From contig JAPPFJ010000002.1 of the NCBI GenBank assembly GCA_028877215.1, positions 52,302 to 116,301 of the forward strand: a stretch of 64,000 bases of DNA, read 5' to 3'. A program made the translations under genes and the position numbers. Below, piece after piece: positions 1-8,299 of the stretch. Within the stretch, counting starts at the first letter, position 1. Each line of letters starts with the position of its first letter. Under the pieces are notes generated by a model. The model was not told the origin of the DNA, made no database searches, and saw only the letters and a program-made list of their open reading frames with translations. The DNA is from Gemmatimonadota bacterium. GTDB taxonomy: Bacteria > Latescibacterota > UBA2968 > GCA-2709665.

Positions 1-1923
1 ATCTCTACCTGGTTCGTGGCCATCGAACCCATCAAGGACAAGATGGTTGCCTCGAATCAGCGAGTCCGGTGGGTCCCGGAACATATCAAGAACGGACGGT
101 TCGGCCGCTGGCTGGAGGATGCGCGCGACTGGGCGATCAGCCGGAACCGTTATTGGGGCACGCCGCTGCCCGTATGGCGCAACGAGGACACGAAGGAGAC
201 GATTTGTGTCGGAAGCCGTGAAGAACTGGAGCGTTTGAGCGGGCAGAAGGTGGAGGACCTGCACAAGCATCTGATCGACCACGTCGAAATCCCCAGCCCC
301 ACCGGAAGAGGCATGTTGAAGCGCGTTCCCGAGGTTCTGGATTGCTGGTTCGAGTCCGGTTCCATGCCCTATGCCCAGACACATTATCCGTTCGAGAACC
401 GGTCGTTTTTCGAGGCCAATTTCCCGGCCGATTTCATTTCCGAAGGGCTGGATCAGACCCGGGGCTGGTTTTATACATTGACGGTCCTCGCCGCGGCGCT
501 GTTTCAGGAGCCGGCGTTCAGGAATTGCATTGTTTCCGGTATGCTGCTTGCAGAGGACGGACGCAAGATGAGCAAGCGGTTGAAGAACTATCCGGAACCC
601 ACGGAAATGCTGGACGCGTACGGCGCTGACGCATTGAGGCTGTATCTGCTGAACTCGCCGGCGCTGAAGGCCGAAGAGTTGAGAATCAGCGAACGGGGAA
701 TACAGGAGAGCCTTCGTTCGGTCATCATTCCGCTTTGGAATGCGTACGGCGGAATCTTCGTCACCTATGCCAATATCGACGGCTGGACGCCTGCCAATGC
801 CGCCGGGGCGGCGCGCACGCACGAACTGGACCGCTGGATCCTCTCGGAATTGCAGACGCTGCTGCACGAAATAAATGCCGAGATGGCCGCGTACCGGCTT
901 TACAGGACCGTGCCGGTCATGGTTTCGTTTGTGGAGAAGCTGACGAACTGGTACATCCGCCGCAGCCGCCGCCGCTTCTGGAAGTCGGAAGACGACGGGG
1001 ACAAGGCGGCGGTCTACGAGACGCTCTACGAGGTGTTGGTTACGCTGGTCAAGGCGATGGCGCCGGTGTTGCCGTTTGTGACCGAGAGTATCTATCAGAA
1101 TCTGGTCAGAAGGGCGGACAGGGAGGCACCCGAGAGCGTCCACCTGTGCGATATGCCGCAGGCCGACGAGGCGTTGCGGGACCCCGAACTCGAGGCGCAG
1201 ATGCATCTGGCGATGCGCGCGGTCGCTCTGGGCCGGTCGCTTCGCAACCGTCACGATCTCAAAGTGCGTCAACCGTTGCGGCGGGTCTACCTGCTTCCGC
1301 CGGATACCGCCGGACGCGAAGCGTTGACGTCGATGCAGGGTCTGATCGCCGAGGAACTGAATATCAAAGAGGTCGTGTTGGTGGAGGATGAGACCGAGTT
1401 GAGCGAAATCTCATACAGACCCAACTTCAGGGCGCTGGGGCCGCGTTTCGGAAGACGCATGAACGAGGTGGCCGGTCGCATCGCCGAATTGGCCCCCGGG
1501 GACGTCGAACGCCTGCGTACGGGGAAAACGCTCGCGGTTGCGGGAGGTGAAATCGCTCTTGAGGATCTGGAAGTCCAGCGGCGGGAGAAAGACGGCGTGG
1601 TTGTGGCCGTCGAGAACAACCTGTGCGTAGGGCTGGACGTTCACCTCGACGACGAACTGATCGACGAGTGTACGGCGCGCGAGTTCGTCAACCGGGTACA
1701 GAATATGCGCAAGGAGATGGGATTGCAGGTTGTCGACCGCATTCACGTTGGCGTAACGGGAGAGGGTTGTCTGGAGCGTGCGGTTGACCGCTATCGGGCA
1801 TACGTCAGCGGCGAGACGCTCGCACAGAATCTGCTTGTGGGTCAACTGCCGGTTTCCTGCCAGTTCACCCGGGAGTGGCAGGTGAACGGGCTGCGTGGCA
1901 AGATCGGCGTTTCACGCAATTGA
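1..1923 (+). CDS. ileS: Isoleucine--tRNA ligase, C-terminal part (cut by window edge)
   Basis: Charges tRNA-Ile with isoleucine in the cytoplasm. The frame is open from base 1 (I-S-T-W-F-V-A), so the start lies outside the window and about 640 residues are visible. The class I signature KMSKR is at about 565-580, followed by the anticodon-binding helical domain (TNWYIRRSRRRFW near 950). The long C-terminal extension (ECTAREFVNRVQNMRKEMGL near 1670) is typical of the eukaryote-like IleS type 2, which often lacks the C-terminal zinc finger of type 1; I see no CxxC pair here. It is followed by a MITE-2 copy and then the dksA-like gene. Confidence 0.97.
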   Translation: MSTWFVAIEPIKDKMVASNQRVRWVPEHIKNGRFGRWLEDARDWAISRNRYWGTPLPVWRNEDTKETICVGSREELERLSGQKVEDLHKHLIDHVEIPSPTGRGMLKRVPEVLDCWFESGSMPYAQTHYPFENRSFFEANFPADFISEGLDQTRGWFYTLTVLAAALFQEPAFRNCIVSGMLLAEDGRKMSKRLKNYPEPTEMLDAYGADALRLYLLNSPALKAEELRISERGIQESLRSVIIPLWNAYGGIFVTYANIDGWTPANAAGAARTHELDRWILSELQTLLHEINAEMAAYRLYRTVPVMVSFVEKLTNWYIRRSRRRFWKSEDDGDKAAVYETLYEVLVTLVKAMAPVLPFVTESIYQNLVRRADREAPESVHLCDMPQADEALRDPELEAQMHLAMRAVALGRSLRNRHDLKVRQPLRRVYLLPPDTAGREALTSMQGLIAEELNIKEVVLVEDETELSEISYRPNFRALGPRFGRRMNEVAGRIAELAPGDVERLRTGKTLAVAGGEIALEDLEVQRREKDGVVVAVENNLCVGLDVHLDDELIDECTAREFVNRVQNMRKEMGLQVVDRIHVGVTGEGCLERAVDRYRAYVSGETLAQNLLVGQLPVSCQFTREWQVNGLRGKIGVSRN

Positions 1924-1956
1924 AATTCTCTCGGGAATGATACGCTCCGGGCCTGA

Positions 1957-2085
1957 CAGCCCGTCGAAAGAGCCCATCCGGGCTGCGGCCGGCCCTTGCG
2001 GTCGGAATACTGCGTTGCGCTTCCTCGCCGAATCGCTGGACGAGTCACCATACCTCGCCTGCAGAGCGACTTTTTCAACGGACTG
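1957..2085 (+). mobile_element. MITE-2 copy 1 (shortened)
   Basis: Starts CAGCCCGTCGAAAGAGCCC and ends in TTTTTCAACGGACTG, the inverted termini of this family (consensus CAGYCCGTTGAAAAAGTC). It is about 30 bp shorter than other copies because the internal segment around the CTTCGGCCACAATGG motif is missing. The left flank is CTGA, the right flank CCAA. It lies between ileS and the dksA-like gene. Confidence 0.8.
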
Positions 2086-2155
2086 CCAAAGCACGCAAGA
2101 GGGCAGCGGCATCCGGCTCGTGCGCGCGTTTTGACATTGACAGGCAGAGAGGACG

Positions 2156-2539
2156 ATGAACGAGAAAGATCTGAAATACTTCCGGGAGATCCTGGAAAGA
2201 AAGCGGTTGTCCATCGTTCAGGATCTGGGGATGCTCGAGCAGCGATCCATGCATGCAACCTCCGAAGAGGCATCGGGCGGGCAGATTTACTCGGATCACA
2301 TGCCGGAACTGGGCAGCGATTCGATCGAGCGGGAGAAGGCGTTCCTCTTCGCTTCCCGGGACGGCGCGTATCTGGCACAGCTGGAGGACGCGCTCGAGCG
2401 CATAAAGCGCGGGACGTTTGGCGCATGCAGGATCTGCGAAAAGCCGATACCGAAAGCGCGTCTGGAAGCCGTTCCCACAACCAGGTTGTGCGTGCCCTGC
2501 AAAGAAGGCGAACAGCGGCGGGGTGTTCGCGCCACATAA
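2156..2539 (+). CDS. DksA/TraR-family zinc-finger regulator
   Basis: A 127-residue protein expected to bind in the RNA polymerase secondary channel or act as a related regulator. The N-terminal half is charged and helical (coiled coil). The C-terminal half has the four-cysteine finger CRIC near residue 101 and CVPC near residue 117, the TraR/DksA C4 zinc finger. Length matches DksA/TraR/YteA-type proteins. The start is the ATG after an AGAGAGGACG ribosome binding site. lspA begins about 60 bp downstream and is probably co-transcribed. Exact paralogue (DksA versus YteA-like) is not resolvable by eye. Confidence 0.88.
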   Translation: MNEKDLKYFREILERKRLSIVQDLGMLEQRSMHATSEEASGGQIYSDHMPELGSDSIEREKAFLFASRDGAYLAQLEDALERIKRGTFGACRICEKPIPKARLEAVPTTRLCVPCKEGEQRRGVRAT

Positions 2540-2599
2540 TTCACTTGCTGCATTTCCGGGTGAACGGACTCAATCGGTCCGTCGCCAGGGGAGGCCGGT

Positions 2600-3064
2600 G
2601 TGCGGAGCCTCTGGATATCGGGTGTCGTCCTCGTTCTGGACCAGGTGTCGAAGCGGATGGTGATGGAATCGATGGTCCTCGGAGACTCGATTCCCGTACT
2701 GGGCTCATTCTTCAGGTTGACCTATATACAAAACCCCGGCGCCGTGTTCGGATTGAGGCTCGGGGGAAATGTCGCACACCTCGTGTTCGCCGGGGCGGCA
2801 ATGATTATCGTGGCGGTGATGTGGCTCCGTCTGCCGCCCGGTCAGCGGGTGGCTTCGGCCGGTCTGGCGCTTGTGCTGGGCGGGGCTGTCGGCAACGTAA
2901 TCGACCGGATCCGATTCGGCGCGGTGGTCGATTTTCTGGATTTCGGACTCGGGTCCGTTCGGTGGTGGGTGTTCAACGTCGCCGATGCTTCCGTCACGGT
3001 TGGCGCCGGGCTGTTGATACTGGGTTGTGGCATACTCAAGGGCGGAAAGGATGAGGCAGTTTGA
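2600..3064 (+). CDS. lspA: Lipoprotein signal peptidase (signal peptidase II)
   Basis: Integral membrane aspartyl protease that removes signal peptides from diacylglyceryl-modified prolipoproteins. 154 residues with four hydrophobic segments, the usual family size. Conserved blocks: N-P-G-A-V-F-G near residue 47, the first catalytic aspartate in G-N-V-I-D-R and the second in F-N-V-A-D-A. Start is GTG at 2600. The end overlaps rluD by 14 bp, indicating translational coupling. Confidence 0.95.
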   Translation: MRSLWISGVVLVLDQVSKRMVMESMVLGDSIPVLGSFFRLTYIQNPGAVFGLRLGGNVAHLVFAGAAMIIVAVMWLRLPPGQRVASAGLALVLGGAVGNVIDRIRFGAVVDFLDFGLGSVRWWVFNVADASVTVGAGLLILGCGILKGGKDEAV

Positions 3065-4016
3065 AGTTACCGTCCTTCCGGAACACGCGGGCTGTCGACT
3101 CGACCGGATGCTGGCGGCCGTCTGCGAAGCGCTCTCCCGGTCCAGAATCCAGGCGTTGATCGCCTCCGGGGAAGTACTTGCAAGGGGCGAACGGGTTCGA
3201 TCCAGCTACAGGGTTTCGGACGGCGAAGAGATCGTGGTTCGTCTGCCGGATCCCGAGCCCGCCGGACTCGATCCAGAGGACATTCCTCTGGACGTTTTTT
3301 TTGAAGACGGGCATCTGCTTGTCGTGAACAAGCCGGCGGGCCTGGTTGTACACCCCACGGGCCGGATGCGGTCGGGCACGCTGGTTAACGGTCTCCTGGC
3401 CCATTGCGACGGTCTCTCCGGGATCAACGGCGTACTTCGTCCGGGAATTGTGCACCGGCTGGACAGAGAGACATCGGGTCTGCTCATGGTGGCCAAGGAC
3501 GACGCGGCTCATCGGGGGCTTGCGGCGCAACTGGAGGCGCGCACGGCGATGAGGCGTTATACCGGCTTCGCATGGGGTCAGCCACAGTCGCAACGCGGTC
3601 GCATCGAGGCGGCCATCGGGCGGAGTCCTGCAGACCGCCGGCGCATGGCCGTCGTGGACACCGGAGGGCGTTTTGCCGCCACCCGGTACGAGGTAAAAGC
3701 ATTTAATGGATTCGCGTCGACGCTGGAATTGAGCCTGGAGACAGGGCGAACCCACCAGATTCGCGTCCATCTCGCCCACGTCGGCCATCCGATTTTTGGG
3801 GATTCCGCCTACGGAGGGGGTGCGAAACGAATTCGAGGCATCTCGCCTACCTTCCGGATTGCGGCCGGGGCGGCCCTGAATCTGGCGAACCGGCAGATGT
3901 TGCACGCCGGATCCCTCGGATTCGTGCATCCGGTCACGGGCAAAGCGCTCGAGTTCCACGCGGAACTGCCTGAAGACATGCGCCGTGTCCGAGACCTGCT
4001 CTCGTCCGGCTGCTGA
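3051..4016 (+). CDS. rluD: RluA-family 23S rRNA pseudouridine synthase
   Basis: Isomerises uridine to pseudouridine in large-subunit rRNA. An S4-like RNA-binding domain (residues 1-75) is followed by the catalytic domain with the family signature HRLDRETSGLL near residue 140, whose aspartate is the nucleophile, and the E-T-G-R-T-H-Q-I-R-V-H-L block. I chose the ATG at 3051, which has GGAAAGG 2-8 bases upstream, over an in-frame ATG at 3027. Overlaps lspA by 14 bp. About 320 residues, the RluD/RluC range; assignment to RluD rather than RluC is by length and lspA linkage. Confidence 0.92.
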   Translation: MRQFEVTVLPEHAGCRLDRMLAAVCEALSRSRIQALIASGEVLARGERVRSSYRVSDGEEIVVRLPDPEPAGLDPEDIPLDVFFEDGHLLVVNKPAGLVVHPTGRMRSGTLVNGLLAHCDGLSGINGVLRPGIVHRLDRETSGLLMVAKDDAAHRGLAAQLEARTAMRRYTGFAWGQPQSQRGRIEAAIGRSPADRRRMAVVDTGGRFAATRYEVKAFNGFASTLELSLETGRTHQIRVHLAHVGHPIFGDSAYGGGAKRIRGISPTFRIAAGAALNLANRQMLHAGSLGFVHPVTGKALEFHAELPEDMRRVRDLLSSGC

Positions 4017-4043
4017 CGGGACAGCGCAGTCTGCCGGCTGAAA

Positions 4044-4087
4044 CAAAAAAAGAGCGTCAACCGGATCGGGTTGGCGCTCTTCCCTTT
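4044..4087. terminator. Bidirectional terminator between convergent genes
   Basis: Inverted repeat AGAGCGTCAACC / GGGTTGGCGCTCT (4051-4080) with a GGATC loop. It has an A7 run on its left, read as U-run on the minus strand, and a short pyrimidine run on its right. It sits between rluD (+) and the ferredoxin gene (-). Confidence 0.8.
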
Positions 4088-4107
4088 GACAGATGGTGGA
4101 TGACGGT

Positions 4108-4842
4108 CTACAACGTCCCCACGGGGATGCCGTACGCCTCTTCAACCTGCTGGGTGCCCACCATTTCGATGGCTTCCCACGGGCAGATATGTACGCACTG
4201 GATGCATCCGATACAGTCTTCCAGCCGGACTTCACAGAACGTGCCGATGCCGTCCAGGCCGGCGTCGGCAACGTCAACTTCCTCGATACAGTCCGTTGGA
4301 CAGACTTCGATGCAGGCGTTGCAGCCTGTACAATAGTCCGGGTTGATGATGGCGATATGCCGCGGCCGCTTCTTCTTGGCCGTCATGCCGGAGCGGGACT
4401 CCAGCCAGAGGTGTTCGTGATAGTCGACGCGTTCCTTCCTGGAGATTCGTTCCGGACGGTAGACCTCGGACTTCGGGGCGAATTCCAGCGTACCCTCAGC
4501 GTGGGCGTGGCTGAGGCGGTACCGGTCCGCGGTAATGAGCTGGTCGGGGTCGTCATCGTATACGAAGCTGACGAGGTCGTAGCGGATACCCACGGTCCGT
4601 CCGGCACGCCCGTTCAGTTTGAAATGCATGCCGGGCCTGAATTCGAGAATGGCAAGGCCGGCGGGTTCGCTTTCGACTTCCGCGACGGCGGTCGCGGCTT
4701 CCGGTGCAGCTTTGGCTGCGTTGGACGCGGCTGCCGAGGCGTCGCCGGCACCCTCTTTGGCTTTCCGCATGGCTTCGGCCTTGGCCCTGGCCCGCGCCAC
4801 CCGGTCGGAGATGTTGTCAAATTGGGTGAGGTCGACGTTCAC
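4108..4842 (-). CDS. Dicluster 4Fe-4S ferredoxin with charged N-terminal extension
   Basis: Electron-transfer protein. The C-terminal 80 residues carry two cysteine motifs, CTGCNACIEVCPTDC and CIGCIQCVHICP, each typical of a [4Fe-4S] cluster. The N-terminus (VDLTQFDNISDRVARARAKA) is a motif that recurs twice in the nearby Rieske protein. A middle domain of about 70 residues is unrecognised. Start chosen at GTG 4842: it has GGAG about 11 bases upstream and aligns with the Rieske N-terminus. An ATG at 4887 lies only about 7 bases from the predicted transcription start. Probably serves the quinol-cytochrome c module encoded downstream on the other strand; the partner is inference. Confidence 0.85.
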   Translation of the reverse strand: MNVDLTQFDNISDRVARARAKAEAMRKAKEGAGDASAAASNAAKAAPEAATAVAEVESEPAGLAILEFRPGMHFKLNGRAGRTVGIRYDLVSFVYDDDPDQLITADRYRLSHAHAEGTLEFAPKSEVYRPERISRKERVDYHEHLWLESRSGMTAKKKRPRHIAIINPDYCTGCNACIEVCPTDCIEEVDVADAGLDGIGTFCEVRLEDCIGCIQCVHICPWEAIEMVGTQQVEEAYGIPVGTL

Positions 4843-4900
4843 TGAGTCGCAATCTCCGGTTGGAATGTGCCTGTCTGCGTGACTCATGCGATTCAGGGCT

Positions 4901-4929
4901 AAAATAAGGTGTTTCACCAGGGTTGTCAA
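4901..4929 (-). promoter_or_regulatory. Sigma70-type promoter for the ferredoxin gene
   Basis: On the minus strand TTGACA (4924-4929), a 17-bp spacer and TATTTT (4901-4906). The start point would be near 4894, upstream of the GTG at 4842. Confidence 0.65.
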
Positions 4930-4980
4930 GGATGAATCGGCGGTTGAATGGTCAGGAATTCGCGGGTCAGGACACCGACC

Positions 4981-5009
4981 TTGACAGCGTATGTCGCCTC
5001 TGGTTATAT
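4981..5009 (+). promoter_or_regulatory. Sigma70-type promoter upstream of the HEAT-repeat gene
   Basis: TTGACA (4981-4986), a 17-bp spacer and TTATAT (5004-5009). A MITE-2 copy now separates it from the gene at 5231, so the leader contains the whole element. Confidence 0.65.
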
Positions 5010-5040
5010 TGGACCCTGTGTACTTCCGGGTCGGCTCTGA

Positions 5041-5200
5041 CAGCCCGTTGAAAAAGTCCATCCGGGCTGCGGCCGGCCCTTGCGGTCGAAATACGGCGTT
5101 GCGCGCCCTCGCCGAATCGCAGGATGGGACTCGGTTGCGCGCCTTGTCTTCGGCCACAATGGCTCGGCCTCGCCTGCAGAGCGACTTTATCAACGGACTG
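5041..5200 (+). mobile_element. MITE-2 copy 2
   Basis: 160-bp full-length copy, starting CAGCCCGTTGAAAAAGTCC and ending GACTTTATCAACGGACTG. Flanks are CTGA on the left and TTAA on the right, an imperfect YTRA pair. It lies between the promoter at 4981-5009 and the HEAT-repeat gene. Confidence 0.88.
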
Positions 5201-5230
5201 TTAAGGTGTTTTTTGGACAGAGGTTGTCGT

Positions 5231-6139
5231 ATGGACCAGCAGACTCCCGAAGAGGAACTCAGAAAAATCGCCGAAGACGCCACCGCTCCGGTTTCGGACG
5301 CGGACGTCTCGCGGGCGAGACTGGTCTCGCAGTTCGTCATTTTTCCCGTGGCGATCATTCTGGTCGGGCTTGCAATATACCTGGGACTGGGGCTGTTGAC
5401 GGTCGAGCGAAAGACGGCGGAAGACTATCTCAATACAATTCGGGTGGGCGGAATCAACAGCCGGTGGCAGGCCGCGTACGAACTGGCCACCGTCCTGGAC
5501 CAGGAGCAGCGCGAAGGACGGATCGGCCGCAGGTTCGTCCGGGAGTTGATCCGGGTGTTCGAGGCTTCCCGGTCGGACGACCCCCGCGTCAGGCGTTTTC
5601 TGGCCGCGGCCATGGGAAGGGTACAGGATTCCGAACTCGTCGGGGTTCTGATCGCCTCATTGGAAGACCCTGACGACGAAACCCGGATCAACGCGATGTT
5701 TTCGCTGAGGGCGCAGGGAGACCCGGTCGCCGTGCCGCACCTGATCAGAATCGCATCGAACGACGACGCGGGATTGCGCAAGGCCGCGGTATACGCTCTG
5801 GGGGGATTGGACGACCCTCTCGTTCCGCCGGCGCTGGAACAGGCGCTTCACGACCGCGCGCCCGACGTGCGCTGGAATGCCGCCCTGCAGTTGGCCGGCG
5901 CGGGAAATAATGCGGGCCTGGAGGTGCTGGAGGAGTTGTTGAGCCCGGGATACCTGGAAGGGTTCGATCGGATAAGTGGTGAGGCCCGTCGCAATATTCT
6001 TGTCGAGGCCATCAGGGCCGTGGGCATGCTCAACGCCAGGTCCCTGACCCCCGCCCTGCAGCGCCTGCGCGAACAGGATCCGGACCTGCGGGTCCGGCAG
6101 GCCGCCATAGAAATCCTGAATGTATGGGGGAAGAGATGA
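5231..6139 (+). CDS. Membrane-anchored HEAT-repeat protein
   Basis: About 302 residues. A cytoplasmic N-terminus is followed by one transmembrane helix (FVIFPVAIILVGLAIYLGLG, residues 35-54). From about residue 80 come repeated helical pairs of HEAT type: DPRVRRFLAAAMG, DDETRINAMFSLRAQGD, DAGLRKAAVYALGGLDD and APDVRWNAALQLAGAG. Such repeats are protein-binding scaffolds. The ATG at 5231 is chosen because the upstream open frame runs through the MITE-2 copy and is not ancestral coding sequence. It lies beside the respiratory module, so a role in assembling or organising it is possible but unproven. Confidence 0.85.
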   Translation: MDQQTPEEELRKIAEDATAPVSDADVSRARLVSQFVIFPVAIILVGLAIYLGLGLLTVERKTAEDYLNTIRVGGINSRWQAAYELATVLDQEQREGRIGRRFVRELIRVFEASRSDDPRVRRFLAAAMGRVQDSELVGVLIASLEDPDDETRINAMFSLRAQGDPVAVPHLIRIASNDDAGLRKAAVYALGGLDDPLVPPALEQALHDRAPDVRWNAALQLAGAGNNAGLEVLEELLSPGYLEGFDRISGEARRNILVEAIRAVGMLNARSLTPALQRLREQDPDLRVRQAAIEILNVWGKR

Positions 6140-6246
6140 ACAGCGCGAACAGACGGTATTGCAGCGGGGGATCCGGCCTTTTATGAGTGCCTGTCGGGTC
6201 CCTTTTTCAATGCGTCAGGGAGGTCCTGATCCCGGGAAAATCTCGC

Positions 6247-6275
6247 TTGACAATTCGGGATGGTTTCAATATATT
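6247..6275 (+). promoter_or_regulatory. Strong sigma70-type promoter for the Rieske/cytochrome b/c operon
   Basis: Perfect TTGACA (6247-6252), exactly 17 bp spacing and TATATT (6270-6275). It lies about 125 bp upstream of the Rieske start codon in a 259-bp gap that holds no other feature I recognise. Confidence 0.75.
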
Positions 6276-6398
6276 TGGCCGGTGTATTTTGGGCTGTAAG
6301 TGATTCAATTTCCAGTATTTCCCTGTCTTATATCACGTATAACCAAGTCCTGAAGTGTTTCCGCTCGAAAACCGCTCGGCAGGTTTCCGGGGGATAAC

Positions 6399-7349
6399 AT
6401 GTCGGAAGACAAAATCGATCTGTCGGAATTCGACGAAATTCCGGATCGGGTGGCCAGGGCCAAGGCGAAGGCGGAGGCGATTCGCAAGGCCCGGGAGGCC
6501 GCCGCGGGCGATGAGTCTGCGGCAAAGCCGGCGGAGGGAGCGTCCGCGCTGGCCGCCGACGATTCCGGTGGCGATACCGGAGCCGCCGAGGTGGATCTTT
6601 CGTCGCTTGACGATATCCAGGACCGCGTTGCCCGCGCGAAGGCCAAGGCGGAGTTGATACGCAAGGCCCGTGGTGGCGGCAAGGCCGCGCCGGCAGGCGC
6701 GCCTGCCAAAAAAGCAGCGACCACCGCGGACAGGGCCGCGGCCGCCCGCGCGTTAACGCAGAAAACCGACGAGCCGGCCGCGGAACGCGTGATCGTGCAG
6801 ACGTCGCCCGCCCCGCCCGCGATTCGCCCCGGGCCGGAGAGAACACAGTCCGTGGCCGAAGGTGGCATGACCACCCGCCGCGGATTTTTTACGTGGTTGA
6901 CCCTGGCATGGGCGTCATTTTCGGTCGCTTCGACTGCGGGACTTCTGGGTTTCGCACGCTTCCTGTTCCCGAATGTGCTGTTCGAGCCGCCCCAGTCATT
7001 CAAGATCGGGTTCGCGGATGACTACGACCTGGGTGTGGATGAACGCTGGAAAGACAAGTTCAGCGTCTGGATTGTAAAGACCACGCAGGATATGTTCGCG
7101 CTTATTTCGGTTTGCACGCATCTGGGTTGTACGCCCAACTGGCTTGGAAACGAACAGAAATTCAAGTGTCCCTGTCACGGCAGCGGTTTTTATATGACGG
7201 GCATCAATTTCGAGGGTCCGGCCCCGCGTCCGCTGGAAAGGGCTCGCATCGTACTTGCCGAGGACGGCCAGGTACTGGTCGACAAAACACGGAAATTCCA
7301 GTATGAAAAAGGGCACTGGGACAACCCGGAGTCCTTTTTGCGTATTTGA
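6399..7349 (+). CDS. Rieske [2Fe-2S] protein with repeated N-terminal motif
   Basis: Quinol-oxidising iron-sulfur subunit of a bc-type complex. The C-terminal domain has CTHLGC and CPCHGSGF, the cluster-binding cysteine/histidine pairs. Before it, TTRRGFFTWL and a hydrophobic helix form a twin-arginine-type membrane anchor around residue 160. The first 150 residues are unusual: two copies of a DL-x2-D-x-I-x-DRVARAKAKAE-x-IRKAR motif (near residues 6-35 and 65-92) separated by an alanine/proline-rich linker. The ferredoxin at 4108 has a third copy. At 316 residues it is far longer than typical Rieske proteins (about 160-200). First gene of the respiratory operon. Confidence 0.94.
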   Translation: MSEDKIDLSEFDEIPDRVARAKAKAEAIRKAREAAAGDESAAKPAEGASALAADDSGGDTGAAEVDLSSLDDIQDRVARAKAKAELIRKARGGGKAAPAGAPAKKAATTADRAAAARALTQKTDEPAAERVIVQTSPAPPAIRPGPERTQSVAEGGMTTRRGFFTWLTLAWASFSVASTAGLLGFARFLFPNVLFEPPQSFKIGFADDYDLGVDERWKDKFSVWIVKTTQDMFALISVCTHLGCTPNWLGNEQKFKCPCHGSGFYMTGINFEGPAPRPLERARIVLAEDGQVLVDKTRKFQYEKGHWDNPESFLRI

Positions 7350-7468
7350 ACAAGCTGTCGAAAATTCACCTCCGCGGTTTTCGCGGGGGCGCAGGTACCC
7401 TTCTGAAGCCTCCTTCACGCGGTTTTCTTGTCAGTTTCAGTATTGCGGTATAATCGGGAGAACACGAT

Positions 7469-8254
7469 ATGCCGAAATTTTCCGGCCTCCTGGACCGGAC
7501 AAAACGCTCTCAAATATGGAAGTCCGTCTTCCGGCACGACGTGCCGAGAGACGAACGCGGCCGGGCGCAGGTGGTGTTGACGAACGTCTTCCTGCATCTG
7601 CATCCCGTTCGGACCCCGAAATCAGGAATCCGGGTGCGCTACACGTGGTGTATGGGTGGGCTCACCTTTTTTATTTTTCTGATCGAGACCATAACCGGCA
7701 TTCTGCTCATGTTCTACTACCGGCCCACGCTCGAATACGCCTATACCGACATCATCGACCTGGGCGAGCAGGTGCCGTTGGGAATCATGCGGGAGATCCA
7801 TCGCTGGGGCGCCCACGCGATGATCATTACGGTCTGGCTGCATATGTTGCGCGTGTTTATGACGGGATCTTACAAGCCTCCCCGGGAATTCAACTGGGCG
7901 ATCGGCGTCATTCTGTTGCTGCTGACGTTGCTCTTGAGTTTTACCGGGTATCTGTTGCCCTGGGACCAGCTTGCCATCTGGGCGATAACCGTAGGAGCGA
8001 ATATGGCGCGGGCAACCCCGTTTCTCGGTCACGAGGGGCCGGGTGCGGCGTTTCTGGTACTCGGCGACATCAATCTCGTTCACGCAGGCGACGATGCCCG
8101 TTTCGCGTTGCTTGGGGGTCGGTTCGTCGGGGAAGGCGCGCTTCTGAGGTTCTATGTCCTGCATTGTCTCTTCATCCCGTTCGTTGCGGCTGTCCTGATG
8201 GCTGTCCACTTCTGGCGGGTCCGAAAAGACGGAGGGATTTCCGGCCCGATGTAG
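7469..8254 (+). CDS. Cytochrome b, N-terminal (b6-like) subunit
   Basis: Binds the two b hemes of the quinol:cytochrome c reductase. 261 residues with four transmembrane helices. Helix B has H-R-W-G-A-H-A ... W-L-H-M-L-R and helix D has V-L-H-C-L ... A-V-H-F-W-R, giving the paired axial histidines. Compared with b6 (about 215 residues) it has an extra segment between helices C and D (residues 180-225). The gene follows the Rieske gene after 119 bp and is split from the C-terminal part as in b6f-type complexes. Confidence 0.93.
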   Translation: MPKFSGLLDRTKRSQIWKSVFRHDVPRDERGRAQVVLTNVFLHLHPVRTPKSGIRVRYTWCMGGLTFFIFLIETITGILLMFYYRPTLEYAYTDIIDLGEQVPLGIMREIHRWGAHAMIITVWLHMLRVFMTGSYKPPREFNWAIGVILLLLTLLLSFTGYLLPWDQLAIWAITVGANMARATPFLGHEGPGAAFLVLGDINLVHAGDDARFALLGGRFVGEGALLRFYVLHCLFIPFVAAVLMAVHFWRVRKDGGISGPM

Positions 8255-8299
8255 TAACGTCCCCGGTGTGGCGGATACGGGGAATCTTCGAGGTAGACG

